From Pedobacter nutrimenti (GTDB lineage Bacteria > Bacteroidota > Bacteroidia > Sphingobacteriales > Sphingobacteriaceae): a DNA stretch of 64,000 nt. The translations under genes were made by a program, and so were the position numbers. Where the stretch lies: contig NZ_QKLU01000007.1 in assembly GCF_003208655.1 (NCBI RefSeq), positions 124,001 through 188,000 on the forward strand, given 5' to 3'. Under the pieces are notes generated by a model. That model ran no database searches. It was not told where the DNA came from and was given only the letters and a program-made list of their open reading frames with translations. Positions 27,268 to 37,161 of this stretch are shown piece after piece (the stretch's first letter is position 1; the number at the start of each line of letters is the position of its first letter).

Positions 27268-29151
27268 ATGATTAAATTAAACTTGTTGTTCTTACTGCTG
27301 CTGATGCCAGCAGTAAGAACTTTTGCTGCTGGTGGGCAGCTGATCCAAAGTCCGGATAAAAATGTAAGTTTCAGGGTTTTTATTGAAGAAGGACAGCTGA
27401 ATTATTCTATAAGCTATATGGGGAAACCAGTCGTTGAGCCTTCAGCCATCCGGATGTCCCTAGATGAATCGGAGCTCGGTAAGGGAATGATTTTTGGCAA
27501 AATAGAAGGTTATGAACTTAAGGAAAGTTATCCATGGTACGGGGTTCATGCTGTTGCACAGAATGAGTTTAGAGGGGCAAAAATAGAACTGATCAAAGGA
27601 AAAGAACGATATACTTTAGAGGTAAGGGTATTTGATCATGGAGCTGCTTTTCGTTTAGTGGTCCCTGGAGAGAAAAATGTTTGGAGGACCCCAGATGAAA
27701 GTACCGTATTTACCTTTCCTAAAGGAACTGTAGCCTGGTATCATGATTTGTATATGCACTATGAAGGCCTTTATGCAAAGAAACAGATGGATCTGGTCGA
27801 GGCAGGGGAATGGGCTGCACCAGCAGTTACTTTGCAACTCCAGGATGGGCTTTACCTCTCTGTTACGGAAGCCAATCTGAAAAATTATGGAGGAATGGCT
27901 TTGCAAACTGATGGGAAAAGAGGGATGACATTGAGGTTGCCTTCCAGCCAACCAACCTCTTATCCTTATAAATTGCGATACAGCGCTGCAGATACATTGG
28001 CATTATCAAAACCTGCAGTCCTATCGGGCACAGTGACTACACCGTGGCGGGTACTGATGATCGGAAAGGACTTAAATGCACTGGTCAATAATGATATGGT
28101 TCATAATTTATGTCCTGCTCCCGACCCTAAACTCTTTCCGGATGGAATTTATACCGAATGGATAAAACCTGGCCCGGCGGTGTGGAAATACCTGGATGAT
28201 GGGGGGGAGGGCACGCTGGCCAATATGAAAGAATTTTCGAGAATGGCAGCTGAACTGGGTTTCAAACACAATATCCTGGAAGGGTTTTGGAATAAGTGGT
28301 CCGATCAGGATTTAAGGGCGCTGGTTGAATACTCCAGATCAAAAAATGTGGGAATTTGGTTATGGGAACATTCTAAAAACTTGAGGGATCCCAATAAAAG
28401 GAGGTCTTTTTTTAAACATTGTCATGACCTGGGCATTACAGGTCTGAAAATTGATTTTTTTGACCATGAAGCCAAAGCGGTTGTGGATTTGTACCAGGAT
28501 ATTTTAAAAGAAACGGCAGAGCTGAAGCTCATGGTGGATTTTCATGGGGCAAACAAACCAACAGGACAGGAAAGGACCTGGCCGAATGAGATGACCCGTG
28601 AAGCTGTAAAAGGGATGGAAGCCAGTAAACTGGCTGACCGGGCCAGCCATGAAGTCACCCTGCCTTTTACCCGTTTTATTGCAGGCCATGCAGAATATAC
28701 ACCTGTTCATTTTGGGGAACGTCGTAAAAACACGAGCTGGGCACACCAAATCGCTAGTGCAGCTATTTTATCAGCCCCTTTGCTGACTTATGCGGCAAGT
28801 CCTGAGCATCTTTTAGCCAATCCCGCAGTAGAAATGATTAAAAGTATTCCATCTGTCTGGGATGAAACCATTGTATTGCCGGGCTCTGCTATTGGAGAAG
28901 CAGCTTTATATGCCAGAAGAAAAGGAAATACCTGGTTTCTGGCAGTGATGAACGGAATAAAACCTGCCGGATTTAGAGTGCCCTTGTCTTTTTTAGGACC
29001 TGGAAAGTTTAAAGCTTTGGAAGTTAAGGATGTTGAGGGAAATAGTGCAGATGTTAGCCTGAGCAGTAAGGCATGTAATTCATCTGATGTGGTGGAACTG
29101 CAATTGGCAGAAGGTGGAGGATATATCGCCAGATTTATAAATTTAAAATAA
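27268..29151 (+). CDS. Glycoside hydrolase family 97 (alpha-glycosidase)
   Basis: A 627-residue secreted enzyme with a signal peptide ending near TFAAG. An N-terminal beta-super-sandwich (about 25-270) precedes the TIM barrel and a C-terminal beta domain (about 540-627). The barrel has GLKIDFFDHE with Asp396, and PNEMTREAVKGME (Glu441 region). The Asp in KIDFFD fits the retaining alpha-galactosidase subgroup better than the inverting SusB alpha-glucosidase, but I assign this only by memory of the family. It is 12 bases from susD and 6 bases from the next glycosidase, so it acts in the periplasm on SusC-imported oligosaccharide. Confidence 0.85.
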   Translation: MIKLNLLFLLLLMPAVRTFAAGGQLIQSPDKNVSFRVFIEEGQLNYSISYMGKPVVEPSAIRMSLDESELGKGMIFGKIEGYELKESYPWYGVHAVAQNEFRGAKIELIKGKERYTLEVRVFDHGAAFRLVVPGEKNVWRTPDESTVFTFPKGTVAWYHDLYMHYEGLYAKKQMDLVEAGEWAAPAVTLQLQDGLYLSVTEANLKNYGGMALQTDGKRGMTLRLPSSQPTSYPYKLRYSAADTLALSKPAVLSGTVTTPWRVLMIGKDLNALVNNDMVHNLCPAPDPKLFPDGIYTEWIKPGPAVWKYLDDGGEGTLANMKEFSRMAAELGFKHNILEGFWNKWSDQDLRALVEYSRSKNVGIWLWEHSKNLRDPNKRRSFFKHCHDLGITGLKIDFFDHEAKAVVDLYQDILKETAELKLMVDFHGANKPTGQERTWPNEMTREAVKGMEASKLADRASHEVTLPFTRFIAGHAEYTPVHFGERRKNTSWAHQIASAAILSAPLLTYAASPEHLLANPAVEMIKSIPSVWDETIVLPGSAIGEAALYARRKGNTWFLAVMNGIKPAGFRVPLSFLGPGKFKALEVKDVEGNSADVSLSSKACNSSDVVELQLAEGGGYIARFINLK

Positions 29152-29157
29152 ACCGAA

Positions 29158-31446
29158 ATGAATGCCTTGTATAAACTGATGATGATCGCAATTCTGTTAT
29201 TGAATTTAAACGGACTTATGGCACAGGAAATTTATGCGGGGCGTTATAAGGCTATTTTTAAAGAACCACCCCAAAAGGTACCTACAGCAAAAACACCAGA
29301 TGGCCCCCTGGCCGGCAATGGGGATATCGGACTGACCATGGGAGGAACGGCAGATCAAATCCGTTTTTTTATCGGAAAGAACGATTTCTGGCGTGCCTAT
29401 CCGGTATACCCTGGTGGAGGGATTGCTTTTCCGGGAAGTCTGGAATTTGATATACCTGCTCTGCAAGGGGGAACTTTTTATGCAGAGCAGCACTTGGACA
29501 AAGCGGATATTGAAGCTGTGTTTAAAAAAGAGCATTTAAAATTGAATTTAAATGCCTTTGTAACAGCCAGGCAAAATACAATTGTGTTTGAGCTGGAGAC
29601 GAATCAGCCGATCAGCTTAAAACTGAAGTTAAAGGCAGCTGAAGGGAACACTGCAGTTACGGCTGCCGGTCAATCGGATGAGGTATACTGGGTAAGCCGG
29701 TCTTTTGAGCACAGCCCCCTACTGGAATGGCCAGCCCACATAGCAATGGCCTTAAAAACGATTCCTGCTGTTACTGATTTTTCCGGTGAAATTACTTTGT
29801 ATCCAGGAAAGAAAAAGGTGTTTGCCCTCACTGTTTTTAGTAATCAGGATTGTCCCGACTGGAAGGAAAGGACCATAGCAGAAGCAAAACAGATCAATGC
29901 ACCTGAAATTATAAAGATGAAGCTGGCCCATCAGGACTGGTGGGCCAGCTTTTGGAAGGCTTCAAATGTGAGAATAGGCGATACTCTACTGGAAAAATAT
30001 TATTATGCTTCCCAGTATTTATTTGCCTGCAGTTCGCGCGGGGATAAATTTGCCCCTGGTATATGGGGTCCTTTTATCACAAGGGATTCCAGTGCCTGGG
30101 GAGGGGATTATCATTTGAATTACAATTATCAGGCACCTTACTGGGCTGCCTACTCCTCAAATCATATTGATCTGACAGCCAATTTTGACCAGCCCCTGCT
30201 CGATTACATGGAAAAAGGGAAAAATCATGCGAGGGAATTGTTGGGGATACGGGGCATTTATTATCCGGTTGGGATAGGACCTAAAGGTTTGGTGACCACC
30301 AGATGGCCATTGAGCCCCGATGAAATGGAAAAGCGATATGCTACCAGGGAAAATACTATTGATGGTGGATATAAGTTTCTTGGCCAGAAAATCAATGCAG
30401 TTTTTAGCGTGAGCAATATGCTCATGCGGTTTTATAGTACTTATGATCAAAATTATGCTTTAAAAGTCTATCCGTATCTGCTGGAATGTGCCGACTTTTG
30501 GGAAGATTACCTGAAACTTGAAAACGGAAAGTACGTGATCTATATGGACCATTACGGAGAAGTGATGCCTAATTTAAGGAATAAAGGACAGTGGCGGAAC
30601 CAGCTCGGGGATTTCAATTCTACTTTGTCGCTTGGGCTGGTTAAAATGCTTTTTAAAGGTCTTGTGGATATGAGCGTTTTTCTAAAAAAGGATGGGCAGA
30701 GACAGGCAAAGTGGATGGATATTCGGGACCACATCAGCTCTTTCCCCCTTGGGGTAATACAGGGCAGACAAAGCTTAAAAAGTGTGGAAAGAAGTCCATC
30801 TGAATGGCATCAGGGTGTGATGGGTTTGGCACGGGTTTCCATTCACGGACTTGTTTTACCATCGGGCGTATGCGGACCGGTAACAGACCCGGTGTTTAAT
30901 CAAATTCTGCTGAATGATGTGGCGCATTGGAAAGATAAAATTAATGACCCGGCGGACTGGGGAAATACACTTGGAAATGGAATTGAAACCTGTTTTCCAG
31001 CGGCGGTAAGGGTAGGGTATCCGGCAGATGAAATTATTAAATATCTGAAAGCCAGAATAGCAAAACAATCTTATCCAAATTTATGGATTACGGCCGAAGG
31101 GGGCGGTATAGAAACCCTTTCAGCGGTCCCTTTAGCCATTAATGAAATGCTGTTGCAAAGTTATGAGGGACTGATCCGGATCTTTCCGAACTGGAATAAA
31201 AACAAAGATGCAAGTTTTGAAAAGCTCAGGGCTTACGGAGCTTTTACAATCAGCAGTAAATTAAAAAACGGGCAAATTCTCTATGTAAACATCAGCAGCG
31301 AAAAAGGACGCAATTGTATTCTTGAAAATCCGTGGCCCGGTCAAAAAGTAAGGGTTTACCGGAATGGAAAGAAGGCGGAAATTCTGAGTGGAAAACGCTT
31401 TAATTTGAAAACTTTTGCCGGAGAAAAAATAAGTTTAAACATATAA
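29158..31446 (+). CDS. Putative (alpha/alpha)6-barrel glycosidase, GH95-like
   Basis: A 762-residue protein with a signal peptide ending near LMAQE. The N-terminal beta domain (about 30-260) precedes a helical barrel. The motif GGDYHLNYNYQAPYW (Asn321, Asn323) matches the Asn-x-Asn plus QxxYW region of GH95 fucosidases, where the two Asn help activate the attacking water. The rest is diverged, so alpha-L-fucosidase or alpha-L-galactosidase activity is only a suggestion. It shares the transcript of susC, susD and GH97. Together with GH97 it suggests a glycan with alpha-linked side residues. Confidence 0.7.
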   Translation: MNALYKLMMIAILLLNLNGLMAQEIYAGRYKAIFKEPPQKVPTAKTPDGPLAGNGDIGLTMGGTADQIRFFIGKNDFWRAYPVYPGGGIAFPGSLEFDIPALQGGTFYAEQHLDKADIEAVFKKEHLKLNLNAFVTARQNTIVFELETNQPISLKLKLKAAEGNTAVTAAGQSDEVYWVSRSFEHSPLLEWPAHIAMALKTIPAVTDFSGEITLYPGKKKVFALTVFSNQDCPDWKERTIAEAKQINAPEIIKMKLAHQDWWASFWKASNVRIGDTLLEKYYYASQYLFACSSRGDKFAPGIWGPFITRDSSAWGGDYHLNYNYQAPYWAAYSSNHIDLTANFDQPLLDYMEKGKNHARELLGIRGIYYPVGIGPKGLVTTRWPLSPDEMEKRYATRENTIDGGYKFLGQKINAVFSVSNMLMRFYSTYDQNYALKVYPYLLECADFWEDYLKLENGKYVIYMDHYGEVMPNLRNKGQWRNQLGDFNSTLSLGLVKMLFKGLVDMSVFLKKDGQRQAKWMDIRDHISSFPLGVIQGRQSLKSVERSPSEWHQGVMGLARVSIHGLVLPSGVCGPVTDPVFNQILLNDVAHWKDKINDPADWGNTLGNGIETCFPAAVRVGYPADEIIKYLKARIAKQSYPNLWITAEGGGIETLSAVPLAINEMLLQSYEGLIRIFPNWNKNKDASFEKLRAYGAFTISSKLKNGQILYVNISSEKGRNCILENPWPGQKVRVYRNGKKAEILSGKRFNLKTFAGEKISLNI

Positions 31447-31515
31447 AAGCGTGTTGTTTATATCTTGGAGTATGCTATTGGTAACAAAACAGTTATGTAG
31501 AATTGTTCTAAATAA

Positions 31516-31547
31516 TTTGGATACTTAGTGTTTAAATTACATCTTTG
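31516..31547 (+). promoter_or_regulatory. Possible promoter of the TonB receptor/peroxidase operon
   Basis: A TTTG at 31516-31519 is followed 18 bases later by TACATCTTTG (31538-31547), a loose version of the -7 box with two extra bases. It lies 24 bases ahead of the TTG start and after the end of the polysaccharide locus. Confidence 0.3.
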
Positions 31548-31571
31548 CGGCTAATTAAGAATTAGTCTAAA

Positions 31572-34283
31572 TTGAAGAAACCTTTACTGTTATTACTTTT
31601 CCTGTTTGTTTCCGCTCCCTTGATTTTAAAATCCCAATCCAGAACTGGTCTTAAAATCCGGGGCCTTGTTGTGGATAAAAAAAACCAACCCATTGAATTT
31701 GCGACCGTTCTGTCTGAAGAACTTTCTTTCACTGGTTATACAAATGACCATGGGATTTTTGAACTGAATATAGACCTTACCAGGTTTAAATCATTTGACC
31801 TGAGTGTTAAAATGATAGGAAAAAAGGGACTGGATACAGTAATCATTTTGAAACCTGGACTTCAAGAGTTGACCTTTTCATTACCAGACCTTAATTTTTC
31901 TTTAAAAGAGGTACAGGTAAATGAGGTTCGTAAAGCAAAATCTTCCAATTCTTCGATTGTGTTCGACAGACAGGCTATAGAGCAGGTTCAGGCTTTTAGT
32001 CTTGGAGATATTCTTAACAATCTCCCCGGAAAAAAAATAGCACCACCAAACTTACAAAACCCAGGGAATATCACTTTGAGAAGTGAAGCCTCCGGTGCTC
32101 ATGCACTTAATAATGCCTTAGGAACAGCAATTATTTTGGATGAAATTCAGCTGTCGAATAATGCAAATATGCAAAACAGAAATGTTGGCAAGTTTGGTCT
32201 GGCTGGATCTCTTTTGGACAGCAGGTCTTACGGAGGCTTTGATGTGACTTTCGGTGGAATAGATCTTAGGGAAATTCCTGCTGATAACATTGAGAGTATA
32301 GAAGTTATTTCGGGAATTGCCCCTGCGAAATATGGAGATTTAACAGATGGTGCAATTATCATCAATCGTCAGGCAGGTAAAACAGCTTACCAGTTCAGCA
32401 GTAGAATCAATGCTGGTTCCTCCAATTTTTCTTTATCCAAGGGATATATTTTAGGAAAGAAAAGCGGAGCGGTTAATGTTTCTTTAAACTATCTATTTAG
32501 CGAACAGGATCCAAGTGATCCAATAAAGTCTTATAAAAGGATCAGTACGGGTTTAATGTGGAGTTCTTACTTGTTTAAAAATTTCAAGAATACGGTTTCA
32601 CTGGATTATAATACACGTTTGGATGATGTGAAATTAGATCCTGATGTGGGAAGGGAGTATATGACCTATGCCAAATCAAGAAATTTTTCTGTTTCCAACC
32701 GGGCATCCCTAAGTTTTGAAAACGAATTTTTTAAATCCTTGTCATTTAGTTTTGGCTATAGTAAAGGTTATCAGGAAACGTACAATCAAAGCTATATTAA
32801 TAATGCACCAAAACCTATTGCAGATAAGGATACTATTGGTTTGTATGAAGGGTATTATATTCCCGGCTCTTATACAGCGGTCGAGCACTTGCTTGGAAAA
32901 CCTTCTAATTTGAATTCAAATCTTAGTTTAAATACTGAATTAAGAACTGGAAAACTGATCCATCAGCTTAGTGTTGGGTCTAATATTTATTATGCCGGAA
33001 ATAATGGACAAGGAGTGATTGTTGACCCTGAAAAACCCAGATGGGCCAATCAGGGATATCAAAATGAAAGACCTTATGACTATGAGTCTTTGCCTTCTAT
33101 TTTTAATTATGGTCTGTATGTGGAAGATCATTTTAAGCTTAATGTTCTAAACAAAGAACTTCAGGTCAATGCAGGTTTACGCTATGATGTGCAGAACAAC
33201 AGGGGCGATTTCCAACCCCGGGTTAATTTAAAATATGGAATATCTTCCCGAATAAATATTAATGCAGCATTTGGAACCTCTACAAAAGCACCAGCCCTGG
33301 CTCATCGCTATCCTGCACCAGTGTATTTTGATCTTCCAGTACTCAACGCCTATAACGGTTATACAATTGAAAGCGTGTATCTTGTATATACTGATAAAAT
33401 TGTACCGGATAACAGCCACTTAAAACCTTCTAAGTCCTCACAGGTAGAGGTGGGATTAAGTTATAAGGATGATTTTATCAGCAGTTCTTTTTTTGCATAT
33501 TTTAAAAAAAACAGTGATGGATTTGGAACTCTAACCAATTTCAGAACGTACATAACGCCGGTTTTCAATTATGTATATCATAAGGGACAACGGCCGGAGT
33601 ATTATCCTAATGGAGAATATAAAGATTGGATCGCTTCCTATTATACTCCAAACAATAGTTTGAGTAGTAACAACTATGGGGCAGAATGGTTTATCTCTAC
33701 AAAAAAAATCAAGACAATAGAGACCAGTTTTAATTTGACAACTACTTTTTCCTATAGTTCGTCGAAAAATGCTTCTGAAACAATACAACAGGCCGCTGCC
33801 AATTACATTAGTAATAGTTATAAAGCCTGGTTTGGAGTCTATCCTTCGGCTAGGACAGAAGATTATTCAATTAGCAGTAAGCTCACAACAACAACTCATA
33901 TTCCTAAACTGGGTTTTGTTGTGAATTTTTTGGCTGATATTTTCTGGGTAAAACAACAACGGGTTTTAAAAATGGGCTATCTGCCTATCGCTTATCTGGA
34001 CCGGCAACTTAAACGATATGAAATCTCTGAGTTTAATCCGGATAATACAGATTACAATTACCTCGCTTTAAGTTCTTCGGCCAATAGCAAAACAACGCAA
34101 CCATTTGTTTATGCAAATTTATCAATAAGAGTTGCAAAAGAAATTAGCAAGTTTATAAGGATGTCTGTGAATGCTTACAACGTATTTAACATAAGGAACA
34201 GGTATTACAATCCAAATTCAAATTCTGTTATCAATTATACTTATCCCGTAAGTGTAGGAGCAGAGCTAAGTATTAAATTTTAA
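31572..34283 (+). CDS. TonB-dependent outer-membrane receptor with regulatory-like N-domain
   Basis: A 903-residue receptor. A TTG start gives a clean signal peptide (MKKPLLLLLFLFVSAPL); no alternative ATG lies in a better place. Domains: carboxypeptidase-regulatory-like (about 27-110, IRGLVVDKKNQPIEFATVLS), plug (about 120-240, SLGDILNNLPGKKI, ISGIAPAKYGDLTDGAIII) and barrel. It lacks the SusC-type layout and STN domain. It heads a four-gene operon with a DUF4876-type lipoprotein, an outer-membrane barrel and a di-heme peroxidase. The ligand is unknown; a metal complex, cofactor or peptide would suit the company it keeps. Confidence 0.88.
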   Translation: MKKPLLLLLFLFVSAPLILKSQSRTGLKIRGLVVDKKNQPIEFATVLSEELSFTGYTNDHGIFELNIDLTRFKSFDLSVKMIGKKGLDTVIILKPGLQELTFSLPDLNFSLKEVQVNEVRKAKSSNSSIVFDRQAIEQVQAFSLGDILNNLPGKKIAPPNLQNPGNITLRSEASGAHALNNALGTAIILDEIQLSNNANMQNRNVGKFGLAGSLLDSRSYGGFDVTFGGIDLREIPADNIESIEVISGIAPAKYGDLTDGAIIINRQAGKTAYQFSSRINAGSSNFSLSKGYILGKKSGAVNVSLNYLFSEQDPSDPIKSYKRISTGLMWSSYLFKNFKNTVSLDYNTRLDDVKLDPDVGREYMTYAKSRNFSVSNRASLSFENEFFKSLSFSFGYSKGYQETYNQSYINNAPKPIADKDTIGLYEGYYIPGSYTAVEHLLGKPSNLNSNLSLNTELRTGKLIHQLSVGSNIYYAGNNGQGVIVDPEKPRWANQGYQNERPYDYESLPSIFNYGLYVEDHFKLNVLNKELQVNAGLRYDVQNNRGDFQPRVNLKYGISSRININAAFGTSTKAPALAHRYPAPVYFDLPVLNAYNGYTIESVYLVYTDKIVPDNSHLKPSKSSQVEVGLSYKDDFISSSFFAYFKKNSDGFGTLTNFRTYITPVFNYVYHKGQRPEYYPNGEYKDWIASYYTPNNSLSSNNYGAEWFISTKKIKTIETSFNLTTTFSYSSSKNASETIQQAAANYISNSYKAWFGVYPSARTEDYSISSKLTTTTHIPKLGFVVNFLADIFWVKQQRVLKMGYLPIAYLDRQLKRYEISEFNPDNTDYNYLALSSSANSKTTQPFVYANLSIRVAKEISKFIRMSVNAYNVFNIRNRYYNPNSNSVINYTYPVSVGAELSIKF

Positions 34284-34294
34284 CAATTCGTGAT

Positions 34295-35626
34295 ATGAAA
34301 AAAATCCAACTCTTTTCTTTACTATTTATTCTTGTTTGTGCATTGTCGGCCTGCAAGAAAGACAATCCTGAAGTGGGGGCCGTTGCCGCAACTTTCCAAG
34401 TTAAATTTGATGAACAAATTGCTGGGTTAGGTTTGTCTCCTTTAAACACAGAAATAACGTTAACCAATCAGGTCAATGGTCAAATCAATAAGGCTAAAGC
34501 AGATGCAAATGGTCTTGTTACCTTTAGCAGTATCATACCCGGAAAATATATTGCTGTGGCGACTTTGACGATTAAAGCGAAAGATTATAGCAACTTAACA
34601 GGTGTTTACACAGCTGAGGACGTTGTTTTTAATGCCAATATAAATGCGGTTGTTGGTGATAATTCAGGGACATTGGTTTTGAATATGAAGACCGGAAGAT
34701 TGGGCGACTGGGTATTGAAACAAATTTATTATGGTGGATCAAGCACTACTGACGGGGCTGTATTCAGGGATCAGTTCATCGAGATTTATAACAATTCTAA
34801 TGAAATTATGTATGCAGATAGCCTATGCATTGCGTTGGTTAACGGAGTAAATAGTATTACACAGGATCTGACCAAACCCTGGTTTCTTTCAACTGGTCAG
34901 TTTGATTGGACAAAATCGCTGACCATGAATAATAGCAAAGCAAATTCTGATTATATATATGCGACAACTATAGTCCGTATTCCTGGTACAGGAAAGAAGT
35001 ATCCGGTTGAACCTGGAAAAAGTATCATTATTGCCCAAAATGCCTTGAATCATAAAGCTCCGTATACTAATAATGCTGGGAAGGAAGTCGGGGTTAAAAG
35101 ACCAGAACTTACGGTTGATTTGAGCCATGCTGATTTTGAAGCTTATTATGGGGACCTACCCGGTATTAATGTCCTGGCAACGGATATCGATAATCCATTA
35201 GTCCCTAACCTTGTCGTATTGTATAGAATATCTGACCGTGACCTGATTTTGGATGCCAGGGGACAAGAAGCCATCGTATTGTTTAAAACAAAAAACGATA
35301 TTTCTTCATTTCCTAAATTTCCTGCTCCAGATGCGTTGGCCATCACTTCTTCAACTGCTCAGTACGTACAACTACCGAATTCAATGATTATAGATGGAGT
35401 AGAATTGGCCGCTACCGTCGACACAAAGCGTGTTCCGCACCGCTTACCTTCTGAAATTGATGCGGGTTTTACATTTGTTCCGGGTGGCTCATATTCTTCT
35501 CAATCAGTTATCCGGAAAACAGGTAAAACAGTTAACGGGAGAAAGGTTTTAAAAGATTCCAATAACTCTTCTGAAGATTTTGATTATCTGTTGATGGCAG
35601 ATCCTTCCAAGAATGCTTTTAAATAA
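34295..35626 (+). CDS. DUF4876-type lipoprotein
   Basis: A 443-residue lipoprotein with lipobox ALSAC (Cys about 21). The first ~110 residues resemble an Ig-like or carboxypeptidase-regulatory fold (FQVKFDEQIAGLGLSPLNTEITL). The main part (about 140-443) has the features I associate with DUF4876, with a mid-domain YNNSNEIMYADSLCIA block. No catalytic motif is visible. It lies 11 bases after the TonB receptor and its stop overlaps the start of the next gene by one base (TAATG), so translation is likely coupled. It probably sits at the cell surface as a ligand-capture partner of the receptor, by analogy with SusD; that is inference. Confidence 0.75.
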   Translation: MKKIQLFSLLFILVCALSACKKDNPEVGAVAATFQVKFDEQIAGLGLSPLNTEITLTNQVNGQINKAKADANGLVTFSSIIPGKYIAVATLTIKAKDYSNLTGVYTAEDVVFNANINAVVGDNSGTLVLNMKTGRLGDWVLKQIYYGGSSTTDGAVFRDQFIEIYNNSNEIMYADSLCIALVNGVNSITQDLTKPWFLSTGQFDWTKSLTMNNSKANSDYIYATTIVRIPGTGKKYPVEPGKSIIIAQNALNHKAPYTNNAGKEVGVKRPELTVDLSHADFEAYYGDLPGINVLATDIDNPLVPNLVVLYRISDRDLILDARGQEAIVLFKTKNDISSFPKFPAPDALAITSSTAQYVQLPNSMIIDGVELAATVDTKRVPHRLPSEIDAGFTFVPGGSYSSQSVIRKTGKTVNGRKVLKDSNNSSEDFDYLLMADPSKNAFK

Positions 35627-37155
35627 TGAAAGTTAAAATAATTATTGCTTTATTGTTGCTGTCGGTGCGCTTATTTGCTCAGGAAAAAAAAGCCGCCGAC
35701 AGTAGCTTTTTTTTTAACATAGCCTTAAATAGTCTGGAAGCTTCTAAGCAGAATGCAACTTTTTTACTCAGAAATGGAGAAGATCAGATTAGTAAAGTAA
35801 ATCTGGAATATACCAGACAAGGTGGTAATTACAAAAAGTCGCAGAGCCCAGGTTCTGGTTATGATATTACCTTCAATGCGGATGGAATAAAAAAGCTGAA
35901 CAGGTTTAAACTATATGGAAGTTTTGCTTATACAAAAAGTAGACAACAGGACCTGGCCTATGCATTAAGGGGAGAAGAGATAGACGATGAACCTTTTTAT
36001 TACCTGGCCGGAAAAGCCGGTGATTTTGCACGGCAAAAGTATCATGGAAGAGGAGTTATAAGCTATGAATTAATCCGGGGTAGTTTATATTTATCTTCTG
36101 GCTTTGATTATATCTATTATTTGTCTGATAGGTCTATAGATCCAAGAATGTCTTTAAACTGGTTTGATTTAAAGGCCAGGCCAGAGCTCACATTTGTTAC
36201 AAAAAAAATTAACATCGGCATTGGTGCACATATTGGATATGGTACAGAGACAACGACAATTAAATATAAAAATAAGGATTACTCCGAAGGGGTGTTGTAT
36301 CCTGACCGGATTTCATATTTAAATTATGGCTATGGTTATGTTGTTAGAAGACAAAATAATTTTTCAAGAAGAAAACAGTACAATGGAGCCAGCCTTCACT
36401 TTTCAGGAAGTACCGGTCTCTGGGATGGGATGGCCACTTTAGATTATCTCCAGAGCAAGGAGAAGAATATGCAATCCTTGCAATCCTCTCTTCTAACAGA
36501 TCCTTTTAGCGATTATACCAGTGACAAGTTAAGTGGATTTCTGTTGATGACCCGTAAATACAAAAATAATGTAAAACAGGTCGAAGCAAGCTATAGCCAT
36601 CTGGCAGGAGATGATTATGTGTACGATCTTTTAGGGAAAAATTATATGGCTAAAAATACGCATGCAAGTCTTTCCTTCAGGAATTCTGATACTTATGGTA
36701 AAAGGACATTTGAATGGGGAATGTCGGCTGCTTATACAAAATCCTCAAAGAGGGATATTGTATCTGCGCATTTTTTTGAATACAGTAATATACAACCTGG
36801 TTTACATGCGGCTTATTATTTGGTATGGCCAGATAAGAGCCGGTTTTCTATAGGGCTGGCCCCTTCTGTAATTTTACCAATGAAAACAGATATACTTGTG
36901 CCTGTAACTCAGGAGACAGAATTTACCAGAGGGGTAGTGTATCCAGATTACGCTTACCGATTGAGCACTTCTGGAATGCTGAACTTAAATTTTAGATATA
37001 TAAATACAACTTTAAGTAAAACTTTCAGAACTGGTATTGAATTCAACTCGGGATTGGTAAAGGCCTTTAATAAACCGGAAATTAATTTTACAGCTTATTC
37101 TTTACCAGGTGATTACAGGTATACTGCGAACCTTTCTTTGAATCTATATTTTTAA
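35626..37155 (+). CDS. Outer-membrane beta-barrel protein (DUF6850-like)
   Basis: A 509-residue protein with a signal peptide ending at LFAQ. It consists of alternating hydrophobic/polar strands with many Tyr and ends in a terminal strand NLSLNLYF, the mark of an outer-membrane barrel. I think it belongs to the group called DUF6850, but this is recollection. There is no plug domain, so it is not a TonB receptor. The one-base overlap with the DUF4876-type gene and 6-base gap to the peroxidase gene tie it to the same task. Function unknown; a second pore or assembly partner is possible. Confidence 0.7.
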   Translation: MKVKIIIALLLLSVRLFAQEKKAADSSFFFNIALNSLEASKQNATFLLRNGEDQISKVNLEYTRQGGNYKKSQSPGSGYDITFNADGIKKLNRFKLYGSFAYTKSRQQDLAYALRGEEIDDEPFYYLAGKAGDFARQKYHGRGVISYELIRGSLYLSSGFDYIYYLSDRSIDPRMSLNWFDLKARPELTFVTKKINIGIGAHIGYGTETTTIKYKNKDYSEGVLYPDRISYLNYGYGYVVRRQNNFSRRKQYNGASLHFSGSTGLWDGMATLDYLQSKEKNMQSLQSSLLTDPFSDYTSDKLSGFLLMTRKYKNNVKQVEASYSHLAGDDYVYDLLGKNYMAKNTHASLSFRNSDTYGKRTFEWGMSAAYTKSSKRDIVSAHFFEYSNIQPGLHAAYYLVWPDKSRFSIGLAPSVILPMKTDILVPVTQETEFTRGVVYPDYAYRLSTSGMLNLNFRYINTTLSKTFRTGIEFNSGLVKAFNKPEINFTAYSLPGDYRYTANLSLNLYF

Positions 37156-37161
37156 TATTTT

